DNA of 21,508 nucleotides from Streptomyces rubellomurinus. Its GTDB lineage: Bacteria; Actinomycetota; Actinomycetes; Streptomycetales; Streptomycetaceae. This document shows positions 1-7,048 of this stretch, one piece after another. A program made the translations under genes and the position numbers. The notes beneath the pieces were generated by a model. That model was not told where the DNA came from. It searched no databases and worked only from the letters and a program-made list of their open reading frames with translations. The number at the start of each line of letters is the position of its first letter. Position 1 is the stretch's first letter. The DNA is taken from positions 1 to 21,508 of the forward strand of contig NZ_JZKH01000112.1 in the NCBI RefSeq assembly GCF_000961885.1, given 5' to 3'.

Positions 1-387
1 GCTGACGCACCGCCAGGTGCGGGGGTGCCGGGTGCGCCGTCACCGTGCGTGGTGTGGCATCGGCGGCGACTCGGCGGGTGGGTGGGTGGTTGGGGGTATT
101 CGCCTGCGGCGAATCCGTGGGTTTGCTCGGGTGGTTCGTGGCTGGCGTGGGGCGTCGCTGCGCTCCGCCTATTGGGTGGCATTATGCCGGGCCTACGGCC
201 CGTCAGCCGGTCGTCTTTCCGGTCTTGTTTGGCCGGTGTTTTCACGGGCCTACGGGACGATTGTCAGGCAGGGCTTTCCCGGGCTGCGGCCGGGGGCGGG
301 CGTTGACGATGTGACGCGGAATTCGGGTAGCAGCCCATCCCTCCGGACGGGCGGGGTGCCGGCCGGGGCCTGCGGCCCTCGGCGTTG
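1..387. other. Non-coding GC-rich lead-in with short palindromes
   Basis: I find no convincing gene here. The overlapping open frames are shadows of GC-rich sequence, with Gly/Arg/Trp-rich translations and no ribosome site. The stretch carries repeated small palindromes of the form GGGCCTACGGCCC or GGGCCTGCGGCCC (near 188 and 366). The same motif recurs in both R1 blocks (near 528, 890, 19974 and 20338). This ties the stretch to R1 rather than to a neighbouring gene. Confidence 0.5.
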
Positions 388-415
388 ACGATGTGTCGCG
401 GACTTCTGGTATCAG
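302..415. repeat. Pair of 32-bp direct repeats at the edge of R1
   Basis: A 32-bp sequence beginning GTTGACGATGTG occurs at 302-333 and again at 384-415, differing at a handful of positions. The second copy is the start of the R1 block. A third, shorter match (ATGTGTCGCGGACTTC...) lies at 19848-19872, at the equivalent edge of the second R1 block. The 50 bases between the first two copies also resemble part of R1 (CCCATCC...GGGGCCTGCGGCCCTCGG), so this looks like a truncated tandem copy of the R1 start. Confidence 0.6.
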
Positions 416-1010
416 TCACAACCCCACCCCCGGGAGCCCTCCCTCGGCCCCGGCCGGTGGGGCGCTCGGGGGCGGTTTCGCCTTGCGGCTGCTGGGCTGG
501 CGGCCCATCCTCCGCCTCCGGGACGGGGCCTGCGGCCCTCGAGAGACACCCCCGGGCCACCGGTCCGGCCCGGGATCTCCCGGCCCCGGGTGGCGGGCCC
601 TCACAAGCACCCCGGACGGCGGCCCCTGACCGGCCCTCAACCGCAGACTCCCAACCGGAATCCGAACCGAATCCAGCAGCGTTTCCACGGCTTCCGCACA
701 GCGCTATCCTACAGGTTCCCTGACGGGTGCCGGAGGAGAACAAGCAACCTCGCGGAAACCGTCCATCACGGCTCTATCCGGCCGCGCTCCAGGCGAGAAT
801 GCGAATTTCTTTCCACTTTCTTTCAGGCGGCAATCAGAAAGCCTTGCGGGGCGCAGCGGACAGAAATCGAATCCAGGCGCACCGGAAAGGGGCCTACGGC
901 CCTCCACGACGACACGGCGACCGCCCTTCCCGACCGTCCAGAAAATCCCGTCCAGCATCACCCGAGCAATTCCCGGAGCAGCGACACCAAACCGAACACC
1001 AGACCAGGAC
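388..1010. repeat. R1 block, copy 1: long conserved non-coding repeat
   Basis: About 620 bp align with 19848-20450 in the same orientation, roughly three quarters identical by eye. A 33-bp stretch is perfectly conserved (759-791 versus 20205-20237). Other conserved islands include the Pro/Gly-rich start, CCGCAGACTCCC, and AAAGGGGCCTACGGCCC near 888. The two copies differ by indels that are not multiples of three, so the block is unlikely to be coding. On the minus strand both copies keep a TAGGAT hexamer (706-711 here), a good actinomycete -10 box, but no clear -35. Function unknown. Confidence 0.75.
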
Positions 1011-1115
1011 GGCGGCCAGGGCGAGGCGCAGCGGGGCGCGGCACCGGGCGGCCAGGGCGGGCACGGGCACAGCGGCCGGACGGCCAAAACGAGCGCAGCG
1101 GGGGCGGCCTGACGG

Positions 1116-1155
1116 CCGGCCAGGACGCCGCCGACCGGGGCGATGTCCTGGCCGG
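1116..1155 (-). terminator. Hairpin downstream of the 64-aa minus-strand gene
   Basis: A perfect 11-bp inverted repeat, CCGGCCAGGAC (1116-1126) and GTCCTGGCCGG (1145-1155), has an 18-base loop. It begins 8 bases past the stop codon of the minus-strand small gene that ends at 1164. That is the expected place for a GC-rich actinomycete terminator without a U-tract. Confidence 0.45.
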
Positions 1156-1163
1156 GCGGTGCG

Positions 1164-1358
1164 TCAGGGGTGCGGCAGGGTGTTCGTGAGGATGTGGACG
1201 GTGGTGGTGAGCAGCGGGTGCAGCAGGGTGTCGGCGATGGCTCGGGCGGCGGCCGTGCACAGCAGGTTCAGAACGGCCGTGACGACCGGTCGGCGGGCTG
1301 CGGCGTGCAGGGCCTCCAGGGCTCGGCGGACAGGGGTGGCGAGGCGGTGGGCGTTCAC
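1164..1358 (-). CDS. Small hypothetical protein, 64 aa
   Basis: The reading frame starts with GTG and is preceded by AGGAG at a 7-base spacing (plus-strand CTCCT at 1365-1369). It ends with TGA and is followed by a hairpin at 1116-1155. These three signs together make it more credible than the many open frames in this GC-rich DNA. The product is unrecognised: an Arg/Ala-rich first half followed by a hydrophobic, Thr/Leu-rich second half (around residues 28-60: VVTAVLNLLCTAAARAIADT, then LLHPLLTTTVHILTN). This could form one or two amphipathic or membrane helices. It is divergent from the HTH protein at 1544, with about 185 bp between the starts. A toxin-like or membrane peptide is possible, but nothing in the sequence proves it. 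Confidence 0.5.
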   Translation of the reverse strand: MNAHRLATPVRRALEALHAAARRPVVTAVLNLLCTAAARAIADTLLHPLLTTTVHILTNTLPHP

Positions 1359-1464
1359 GTGGGTGCTCCTGAGGTCGGGGCGGCGGTGTGCCGGCCGTGC
1401 ATGGAGCAGTCGAGTGGTTCGGGAAGGGGTCCGGCGAGGCGCTCGGGTGACGAACGGTGTGTCC

Positions 1465-1493
1465 GTCCTGGTCGTGGGGGGTTCGGCTAGGGT
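1465..1493 (+). promoter_or_regulatory. Possible promoter of the HTH protein gene
   Basis: TAGGGT at 1488-1493 matches the actinomycete -10 consensus (TAGRRT) and lies about 50 bases before the ATG at 1544. The -35 region (near 1465-1470) is not a good TTGAC match, so this is a weak call. Confidence 0.3.
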
Positions 1494-1543
1494 TCGACGA
1501 GCGTTCGGAGCAGCCGGAGGGGAGCGCGCGGTGGGGGGAAGCG

Positions 1544-2791
1544 ATGGAGGAGTTCGGGCGGGAGCTCCAGGCCTTGAAGGAGGCCTCGGGGTGCTCTCTG
1601 GCGGAGATCATGAGGCTCGGCGAAATCTGGTCGGAGAAACACCCGGCCCGAGCGGTGAAGTTCAAGAAGCCGTCCCTGAGCGAGTGGTTCAACGGCAAGT
1701 CCGTACCGTCCGACCCGCAGGTGCTCCGCGCCCTGGTAGAGGTGCTGGAGCCCCTCGCCGAAAGGCGCGATCCGGGTCGCCCGCGCAAGGGCGTCGAGGA
1801 GTGGGAGAGGCTGCGTCGGTCAGCAGAGCGTGAACGGCGCCAGGGCATGGGCGTGCCCCGGGGCACGGCCGGCGACGCGCACGTCCGAGGGGCCCGGACC
1901 CGGCGGTCAGGTAGCGGGGAGGAAGGCGGGCGCGTAGCCGCGGGGCAGCCTCAGGACGCCAGCAGCGAGAACATCCCGGGCACAGAGTCGGGGAACGGCG
2001 CCGTCGCAGCGGGCGACGCCGCGAAGGCCGCCCGCCTCCTGACCGCGCTGCCCCCGTACGAGCCGTGGCTGCGCACCCTGCGGGCCAAGCCGATGGACCG
2101 CGTCCACACCAGCGTCGACGACGCGTTCACGCTCGCCTGCGAGGAGCTACGCGCCGAGGTCGTCGGCTTCATCGACCCGGCTCTGCACCAGGCGTACACG
2201 GTGGTGGAGGAGACGGCGATGGCACTGGAGCTCAAGCTGGAGGGGATGCACGGGCCCGACCCCGGGTCACCGTGGCGGGTCCTGACGAACTACGTCCCCC
2301 AGCGCCGCCAACAGCTCGACGGCCTGCATGCAGCCCGCGACCGGTTCGACACGGCCTACCGGGCCCTGCTCGACGTGCTGAACCGACACGGGATGCTCCC
2401 GCAGCCGGACCGTCCCGTTCCCAGCCCGTCCGAAGCACCAGACACCGGACCCGGCAAGGCCGGAACCGACGACGGAGCCGTGGCACGGGCCGACACGGCC
2501 CTTCTGGCACTGCGCCGGGCACTGGAGTCACAGGTCCCGCTCGACGGATTCGACAGCGACCTGGTGATCGGCCCGGGGGCGTCCGGCGACGAACTCGAAT
2601 GGGAAGAGATGTGCGACCCCGCCCTGCGCCGGCGCAGGGCCTACCGTGGCGCCCTATGGGAGGTACGGGAGGCGTTCGACGGGCTCGCGCCGTACCTCCT
2701 GCTGGTTCTGGGCCCCGACCCCACACGCGAGGACCTGGCACGAGCGGACGAACGCGTGCGGCGACTGCGTACTCAGCACATGCAGCCCTGA
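1544..2791 (+). CDS. N-terminal-HTH protein, 415 aa, function unknown
   Basis: I chose the ATG at 1544 because GGGGGGAAG precedes it at a good distance and the conserved domain begins at once; an upstream start would add only shadow-like sequence. Residues ~5-72 form a small helical domain with the motif LSEWFNGKSVP (45-55). This resembles the divergent HTH module that actinomycetes place in front of WD40, protease or ATPase domains; the same module starts the WD40 protein at 5343-6857 (LSEAFNGKRLP). Residues ~75-165 are charged and low-complexity (linker). Residues ~170-290 and ~320-415 are mostly helical, with acidic and basic heptad-like stretches. I recognise no catalytic motif or membrane segment. 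It lies between the R1 and R2a blocks, so it may be a cargo gene. Possible roles are a DNA-binding regulator or a sensor/adaptor of a conflict system. The domain call is fairly firm; the function is not. Confidence 0.8.
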   Translation: MEEFGRELQALKEASGCSLAEIMRLGEIWSEKHPARAVKFKKPSLSEWFNGKSVPSDPQVLRALVEVLEPLAERRDPGRPRKGVEEWERLRRSAERERRQGMGVPRGTAGDAHVRGARTRRSGSGEEGGRVAAGQPQDASSENIPGTESGNGAVAAGDAAKAARLLTALPPYEPWLRTLRAKPMDRVHTSVDDAFTLACEELRAEVVGFIDPALHQAYTVVEETAMALELKLEGMHGPDPGSPWRVLTNYVPQRRQQLDGLHAARDRFDTAYRALLDVLNRHGMLPQPDRPVPSPSEAPDTGPGKAGTDDGAVARADTALLALRRALESQVPLDGFDSDLVIGPGASGDELEWEEMCDPALRRRRAYRGALWEVREAFDGLAPYLLLVLGPDPTREDLARADERVRRLRTQHMQP

Positions 2792-2914
2792 CAGGCCGCA
2801 GCACCCGGCAGCCCAGAGCAGCCAGCGAAGACGCAGCAGGCCGGGCCGACGGCACCCGACCCGGACCACATCACCCCGGCGACCGGCACCACTCGGCACC
2901 CAATCCGCCCTACC

Positions 2915-3050
2915 AAACCGAACACGAACCCCGACCACCGCAATTCCGACCCGAATTCAGGCCACCACCAGCAACCAATCCACCAAACCAGCCAACCAGA
3001 ATACTCGGCAGAAATCACCCCCGAAAACCCACCCACAACACCCCGGCGGC
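2915..3050. repeat. R2a block, copy 1: A/C-rich conserved non-coding repeat
   Basis: This stretch has extreme strand asymmetry: the plus strand is A and C with few G or T. It aligns with 21360-21506 in the same orientation. Shared landmarks are GACCCGAATTC versus AACCCGAATTC, CAACCAATCCACCAAA versus GGCCAATCCACCAAA, and CACCCCCGAAAAC followed by CCCACAACACC. It follows the HTH gene directly. No gene reads through it. Its minus strand is G/T-rich with runs of GGTTGG and GGGTGG, so G-quadruplex or unusual structure is conceivable. Confidence 0.65.
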
Positions 3051-3120
3051 CCCCAACCGGCCCACCGGACCCTCGACCCCACACACAGTCACCAAACCCC
3101 ATCCACTCCCGACCCCACCA

Positions 3121-3340
3121 ACACCCCAACAGGACAAACCAAAGGTCCAGACAACCCGGCGGTCAAAGTCATTTCACGCCCACCACAACCAACAGGTCAC
3201 ACCCTGCGGCCCTTCGCCGGGTAGAGCCTGGCGTGCAGTAGGACGAGAGCCGCGATCGGCGGCCGAACGACCGGGCGGTGCGGGCGGGCAACACCAGCGG
3301 GCCCAAGTCCTTGACGGTGCGGTCCTGTTCGCACTGCGGT
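3121..3340 (-). repeat. R2b block, copy 1: 3' end of a minus-strand gene plus its downstream region
   Basis: This aligns with 12318-12555 in the same orientation. The strongest identity is ACCAAAGGTCCAGA, CATTTCACG and then CAGGTCACACCCTGCGG, CTTCGCCGGGTAGAGC, GGGCCCAAGTCCTTG. On the minus strand the first part decodes the last residues of a protein (CEQ, RT, KDLGP, then LYPAK and RRV-stop), and the rest is downstream DNA. So a gene tail and its trailer have been duplicated. In this copy the coding part is shifted out of frame at several places. Confidence 0.65.
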
Positions 3341-3620
3341 GCGGGCACTCCAACCGGTCGGGGCTGGCCTTCCCGGTCAGCTCCAGCTTCGAGCCCGCCT
3401 TCCCGCCGATCGAGCCCCGGCACGACCAGCACGGACGCAGCACGGCGTTCGCCGCCCGAGCGGCCTCCAGCTGTTCTTCGGCCTCCCCAGGCGTTCGTTG
3501 CGTTCCTGGTAGCAGGTCCAGCTGCGGGCGCGCCACGGCGACAACGGCGCAGTGCGCCGCCCCGGCAGCAGCCTCCAGCTTCGGCCTCTCCGTGTCCCTC
3601 AGTCACAGGCGGTGCACACC
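3197..3620 (-). pseudogene. Decayed minus-strand gene sharing its tail with 12395-12563
   Basis: Coding-like sequence runs on the minus strand but changes frame. From about 3620 there is a GTG-initiated start (VTEGHGEAE). The coherent frame then shifts and gives a helical stretch, then RPCWSC and LELTGKASPDRLECPHR, a C-x2-C pair plus a later Cys, suggestive of a small zinc-binding region. A further shift gives CEQDRTVKDLGP, and another gives ALVLLHARLYPAKGRRV-stop (stop at 3197-3199). The CEQ and LYPAK segments match the tail of the endonuclease VII locus at 12395-12563 almost codon for codon. At least two frameshifts make this a pseudogene. The upstream half does not resemble the endonuclease. 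Confidence 0.5.
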
Positions 3621-3648
3621 CGCCCGGCCAGGCGCAAGAGCAGGGGGC

Positions 3649-3706
3649 TTGACGGCACATAACATTTTTTGCCTCAGATGTAAACGGTTTGGGGTTGCCG
3701 TTCGTC
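3649..3706 (+). promoter_or_regulatory. Possible promoter region of the sigma-factor operon
   Basis: This short A/T-rich island contrasts with its surroundings. TTGACG at 3649-3654 is a good -35 box but has no convincing -10 at 17-18 bases. Alternatively AAC (3683-3685) and CGTC (3703-3706), 17 bases apart, resemble an ECF-type promoter (usual spacing 15-17). That would allow autoregulation by the sigma factor encoded in this operon and a very short leader before the ATG at 3715. Both readings are inference. Confidence 0.3.
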
Positions 3707-3714
3707 TGCTGGGT

Positions 3715-4014
3715 ATGAAGCGTCAAGGGCTCACCCAACTGCTCGGCTGGACCCCGGCGGTGCCGTTCGTGGCGCTGGGTGCTCACCAGTCGTCATGGAT
3801 CGTGCTGGCCCTGGTCGGGGCCCTGGGGGTGGCAGTGCGGCAGCTGGCCGAGTGGCAGCGACGACGCACCCTGGTCGCGTTGGTCGAACGGTCGCCGCTG
3901 GGCACCGTTGTGGAACAGGAGAGTGGAATGGGCGGGCCCGGCATGCGGGTCCAGGTCGGCGCCCGGCCGGCCGGGGGAACGGACATGGACGAGCGGACCC
4001 AGGGGGCCAAGTGA
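3715..4014 (+). CDS. Small membrane protein, 99 aa, first gene of sigma operon
   Basis: It starts at ATG 3715 and ends with TGA 4012-4014, which overlaps the GTG of the next gene (GTGA), so the two are translationally coupled. Residues ~12-45 are hydrophobic with a break (WTPAVPFVALGAHQ, then SSWIVLALVGALGVAV), which fits one long or two short membrane segments. A basic patch (EWQRRR, 46-51) follows, then a hydrophilic Gly-rich tail of about 45 residues, probably cytoplasmic. It has no anti-sigma zinc motif (HxxxCxxC). Its place directly before an ECF-like sigma gene makes a role as membrane anchor, sensor or non-zinc anti-sigma factor plausible, but this is only inferred from position. It is not a family I recognise. 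Confidence 0.75.
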   Translation: MKRQGLTQLLGWTPAVPFVALGAHQSSWIVLALVGALGVAVRQLAEWQRRRTLVALVERSPLGTVVEQESGMGGPGMRVQVGARPAGGTDMDERTQGAK

Positions 4015-4598
4015 CGACAGAGCACACCCGGCGCATCCCGGCGGACGTCGCCGACGCCGTCACCGCGCTGTACAGCGCCGCGTACCGCGACGTGCTGCGC
4101 AGCACCACCGTGCTGGCCGGTGCGGCGGACGCCCCCGACCTCGTTCAGTACGCCTTCCAGAAGGCCGCGCTGAAATGGGACGAGGTCGGCTCCCGCTCGC
4201 TGGACGGCCAGAAGGCGTGGCTCAGGACGGTGGCCCGCAATCGGTTCATCGACGATCTTCGCCGCGATGTCCACTTCGACGAATTGCACTTCCAGGTGTG
4301 CGAGCACTACACCAGCGCCCCGCACAACCCGGCGGACGTCACCGTGGCCCGCGCCGCTCTCGAACGCTGCTGGGCGGTGATCTCCGCCATGCCCCGGTCC
4401 CAGCGCGCGGTCGCCGTCCTGGCCTGGCGCGAGGGCCTCGCCCCGGCCGAGGTCGCCCGCAGTCTCGGCATCTCGCCCGCCACCGTGCGGGTGCATCTCC
4501 ACAAAGCCCGCCTGCGTCTGGGCGCCGAAGTCGGCGAGCACCTGCCCTTCGCCCAGCCCGCCGCACAGGGCACCGCACAGAAAAGGAGGGCATCATGA
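4011..4598 (+). CDS. ECF-type RNA polymerase sigma factor, 195 aa
   Basis: This is a group IV (extracytoplasmic function) sigma factor that would direct RNA polymerase to specific promoters. Sigma region 2 spans residues ~22-86: a YRDVLR helix, then APDLVQYAFQKAALKW and GQKAWLRTVARNRFIDDLRR, the usual -10-binding segment. Sigma-70 region 4 spans ~113-172, ending in the recognition helix (PAEVARSLGISPATVRVHLHKARLRL). The length is normal for the family. GTG 4011 is chosen because it overlaps the upstream stop and has AGGGGG before it. Its own stop overlaps the ATG of the next gene (ATGA). The C-terminal ~20 residues are a short basic tail. No zinc anti-sigma gene is adjacent; the neighbours are a small membrane protein and an HTH protein, which are the likeliest partners. 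Confidence 0.92.
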   Translation: MTTEHTRRIPADVADAVTALYSAAYRDVLRSTTVLAGAADAPDLVQYAFQKAALKWDEVGSRSLDGQKAWLRTVARNRFIDDLRRDVHFDELHFQVCEHYTSAPHNPADVTVARAALERCWAVISAMPRSQRAVAVLAWREGLAPAEVARSLGISPATVRVHLHKARLRLGAEVGEHLPFAQPAAQGTAQKRRAS

Positions 4599-4972
4599 CG
4601 ATCATCTGGCACTCCGCCGCCAACACCGACCCGCTGCCCGACCTGCTCCGGCGCATCGAGCAGGCCGTGCCGCCGCCGAGCGAGAGCGACGTCCAACGGG
4701 AACTCGACCGGCTGACCACCTGGATGTACGAACCTGCCTGGCCCGCCCGGCCGGCCCTCACGCGCCCGGTGACGCACCCGCCAGCGGACGACATCCGGTT
4801 CCTGACCATCGCGGACGCCGCCGCGCTGCTGCGGCTGACCAAGCTGACCGTCTACCGCCTGGTCCACTCCGGCGACCTGCCGGCCATCCGGACCGGCAAG
4901 GCCTGGTACGTGCCCAGGGACGCCGCCCTCGACTACCTCCACACCCTCGACGTCGCCCAGCCCCGGGACTGA
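4595..4972 (+). CDS. Excisionase-like HTH_17 DNA-binding protein, 125 aa
   Basis: ATG 4595 is preceded by AAGGAGG at ideal spacing and overlaps the sigma-gene stop. Residues ~68-117 form a winged-helix of the excisionase/MerR-like class (HTH_17): FLTIADAAALLRLTKLTVYRLV is split by the turn, followed by SGDLPAIRTGKAWYVPRDALDYL-like sequence in which the RxGxxWxVPR strand is the typical wing. Residues 1-67 are an uncharacterised helical N-terminus with a Pro-rich link. Excisionases are usually about 70 residues, so this is a longer, fused form. As there is no integrase nearby, it is more likely a transcriptional partner of the sigma factor than a recombination directionality factor. It is the last gene of the operon and is followed by the hairpin at 5016-5067. 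Confidence 0.85.
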   Translation: MTIIWHSAANTDPLPDLLRRIEQAVPPPSESDVQRELDRLTTWMYEPAWPARPALTRPVTHPPADDIRFLTIADAAALLRLTKLTVYRLVHSGDLPAIRTGKAWYVPRDAALDYLHTLDVAQPRD

Positions 4973-5015
4973 CCACTCCCCCGGCCTACGGCGGACCGCA
5001 GACACCCGCAGGGCC

Positions 5016-5067
5016 GTCAGTACGGAGGCGGGCCCGGAGAGTTCCCGGGGCCCGCCTCCGTACTGAC
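5016..5067 (+). terminator. Strong 20-bp hairpin terminator after the sigma operon
   Basis: There is a perfect 20-bp stem, with arms at 5016-5035 (GTCAGTACGGAGGCGGGCCC) and 5048-5067, and a 12-base loop. It lies 44 bases after the HTH_17 gene. No U-tract follows, as is usual in Streptomyces. It could also stop transcription arriving from the minus-strand WD40 gene. Confidence 0.8.
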
Positions 5068-5342
5068 TGGTGGCGACCGCGCGGGCGGGTGGAGGAGCCG
5101 GCCGCCCGTACCGGCAGCCAGCGCCTGGCCGAGTACGCGGCCGCGGTGCTGGCCTGCGGCCGGGACCTGGACCCCGAGGACGAACGCGGCGATCGTCTCG
5201 GTAACCGCCATCGCGTGCTAGGCACCAGTACGGGCGGCGCCCCGGGCCGTGGAGCCCATGTCGGCACGGGGCAGGCCAGGCCAGTTCCAGTGGCGCGGTC
5301 GCGGATCCGCTGCTCGGTTGAGTCGGGCCGGTGCCAGCAGGT
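5068..5342 (+). other. Intergenic stretch with a possible gene remnant
   Basis: From 5089 a plus-strand frame gives a protein-like run of about 45 residues (EEPAARTGSQRLAEYAAAVL, then CGRDLDPEDERGD) with strong third-position GC. It then dissolves into Ser/Arg-rich sequence and runs on into the end of the WD40 gene. It has no clear ribosome site. I read it as a remnant of a lost gene or chance coding character, not a functional gene. Confidence 0.3.
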
Positions 5343-6857
5343 TCATCCGTTCAGGCAGACGTGGCCGGAGTCTACGACAGAGCCGTCCTCGAACTCGGTC
5401 TCTTCGTGCCATCCACACTTTTGACACTGCGCCTTGGCAGTCCAGCGCACCGATGTCACACCAGTCCGGCCTCCTTCGCCCTCCGGTTCCCCGCGTCTGC
5501 TCCAGGGAGCAGTCCCACGACGAATGGGGTGCAGCCGGAGCGACTGATCGTCACTGACGGTGGAGAGGAAGGTCCCGTTGGATAAAAATGCCAGCCCCGT
5601 GACGTTCCCGCGGTGTCCGCTCTCAACGAAGCCAAACGACTCTCCGGTGGTCGGGTTCCACACTCCCACAACCCCACCTGCGGCTGTGGCCAGAAGTGCG
5701 GCGTCGGGGGAGAACGCCAGCGCGCTGATTGAGCGCTCGTGGCCGAGAAGGGCCGGGCGCGCCTCCTCGCCTGTGGCCGCCAGCCACAGACAGATCCTGC
5801 CGTCGTCGCCGCCCGATGCCAGCATCTGCCCGTCTGGGGAGAACGTCACCGGTCCAACGGCTCCGGCATGGCCCACCAGTGCTGATCGGACCTCCTCCCC
5901 GGTGATCGGACTCCAGATCCGTACTACATCAACGTCGGGGACGCCCAGATATCGCCCGTCCGGAGAGAACGTCAAGGCAGGGAGTGAGCCACAACGATCG
6001 ATGAACGCAGGTCTCATCTCTTTGCCTCGTCGGAGGTCCCAAATTCTGACCACATGCGCGTCGGTGCTGGCTACCAGGTCGTCCACCGGGGAGATGGCCA
6101 CAGCCTGAACGTCACCCGTGTGGCCAGACAGGGTCAGCCCGACCTGCTGGCCGCTGGCCCAGTCCACGACCCGCACCTCGTCTGCGGCCCCGATTGCTAG
6201 TAGCTTCCCGTCGCTGGAGAAGGCGAGCGAGGTGACCATCGCACTGCTGGGAACAATCCTCATCTGCTGACCAGCTTCCGAGTCCCAGACCTGTGCTTCA
6301 GCACCTGAACTCACAGCCAGCAGTCGCCCGTCGGAAGAGAATGCGGTCACGTGGCCAACCTCGGTCTCCCCCGTGAACCTCTCGCTGAGTGCGAAGACCC
6401 GGCGCCCGGTCGACCTTCCTGCAAGCGCGACAGGCCATCTCGGTTCAGCCTGGGTCTCCTTCAGAGGTGCGGCGGCCACTGCGGTGGCTCGGCTCGAGCT
6501 CCGATTCCGTTGACGGAATCTCTGTACCTCTCTCCAGCGATCGCCCCAGGCCAGCAGGTCAGGGGAGGTGCGATCGATGCGGGTCGGCCGACCGTTCGCA
6601 TCCCATGAAAGCAGAGCCCGGATCAGCGCTGTGTAGAACTCCCAGCCGGGAAGCCGCTTGCCGTTGAACGCTTCGCTGAGTGCGGAGGGTGACAGCGGCC
6701 GTCGACCGTGCGTGTTTCGAGCGCTGATCTCAGCGAGCGTCGGATTTCCGCGGCTGATCCTAAGGTTCCGCAGGTCGGCAGCAAGGGCCTGCAGCAGCAG
6801 CTCGTAAGACGGAGTCTCAATCGGCGCAGCTGCACCCACGTGAAGCGGCTCTCTCAT
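5343..6857 (-). CDS. HTH-WD40 beta-propeller protein, 504 aa
   Basis: The ATG at 6857 follows a GGGTGGGGG ribosome site; a TTG seven codons upstream is less likely. Residues ~17-88 are the helical HTH-like module (PTLAEISARN, LSPSALSEAFNGKRLP), the same type as in the 1544-2791 protein. After a charged linker (~105-155), residues ~160-445 hold seven WD40-like blades with repeated AFSSDGxLLA, TFSPDGxxLA and VxxWxxxTG signatures, enough for one propeller. The last ~30 residues contain CQKCGWH and a terminal HVC, a possible small zinc site. WD40 propellers are protein-interaction scaffolds. In actinomycetes, HTH plus WD40 or protease or STAND fusions are suspected sensors in conflict systems. 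No ATPase or protease domain is present here. It is divergent from a small membrane protein, with an inverted repeat between the two that could be its operator. Confidence 0.9.
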   Translation of the reverse strand: MREPLHVGAAAPIETPSYELLLQALAADLRNLRISRGNPTLAEISARNTHGRRPLSPSALSEAFNGKRLPGWEFYTALIRALLSWDANGRPTRIDRTSPDLLAWGDRWREVQRFRQRNRSSSRATAVAAAPLKETQAEPRWPVALAGRSTGRRVFALSERFTGETEVGHVTAFSSDGRLLAVSSGAEAQVWDSEAGQQMRIVPSSAMVTSLAFSSDGKLLAIGAADEVRVVDWASGQQVGLTLSGHTGDVQAVAISPVDDLVASTDAHVVRIWDLRRGKEMRPAFIDRCGSLPALTFSPDGRYLGVPDVDVVRIWSPITGEEVRSALVGHAGAVGPVTFSPDGQMLASGGDDGRICLWLAATGEEARPALLGHERSISALAFSPDAALLATAAGGVVGVWNPTTGESFGFVESGHRGNVTGLAFLSNGTFLSTVSDDQSLRLHPIRRGTAPWSRRGEPEGEGGRTGVTSVRWTAKAQCQKCGWHEETEFEDGSVVDSGHVCLNG

Positions 6858-6922
6858 ACCCCCACCCAAAGTCGTCAAAACTCAGGGTAGAGGCCCTGCA
6901 GCCGAAGAACACCGAAAACCAA

Positions 6923-6961
6923 CGAAGTTCACCGACTGCCCCACACGGTCGCCGAACTTCG
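6923..6961. promoter_or_regulatory. Inverted repeat, candidate operator between divergent genes
   Basis: Arms of 14 bases, CGAAGTTCACCGAC (6923-6936) and GTCGCCGAACTTCG (6948-6961), pair at 12 of 14 positions across an 11-base spacer. The outer eight bases (CGAAGTTC/GAACTTCG) are perfect. It lies in the 191-bp gap between the HTH-WD40 gene and the small membrane protein gene. A dimeric regulator, perhaps the HTH-WD40 protein, could bind here. This is inference from position and symmetry. Confidence 0.4.
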
Positions 6962-7048
6962 CTCCAGAACGGCACAGTCCACCAGTATTCGCCGAGCAGC
7001 GGATTTCTTCGTGACACGCGACAACTTCCTCTCTCACACGCTGAGCTG

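Noticed and set aside
1..400. Streptomyces telomere
   Set aside because: Palindromes are present but short and repeated elsewhere inside the window, and I do not see the ordered series of terminal hairpins typical of archetypal telomeres.
264..743. Minus-strand open frame through R1, partly conserved in translation with the frame upstream of the HEAT gene (ORF ending 18500, start 20215)
   Set aside because: Shared stretches such as ESAVEG and RGPQAP fall in different frames in the two copies because of indels, so the similarity is at the DNA level and not that of a protein.
2880..3200. CRISPR-like array in the A/C-rich DNA
   Set aside because: No regularly spaced identical repeats; the apparent repetition is simple A/C composition plus one dispersed homologous copy.
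2065..3714. Upstream extension of the small membrane protein (649-aa frame)
   Set aside because: Overlaps the HTH gene in another frame and crosses A/C-rich repeats; the real start is ATG 3715.
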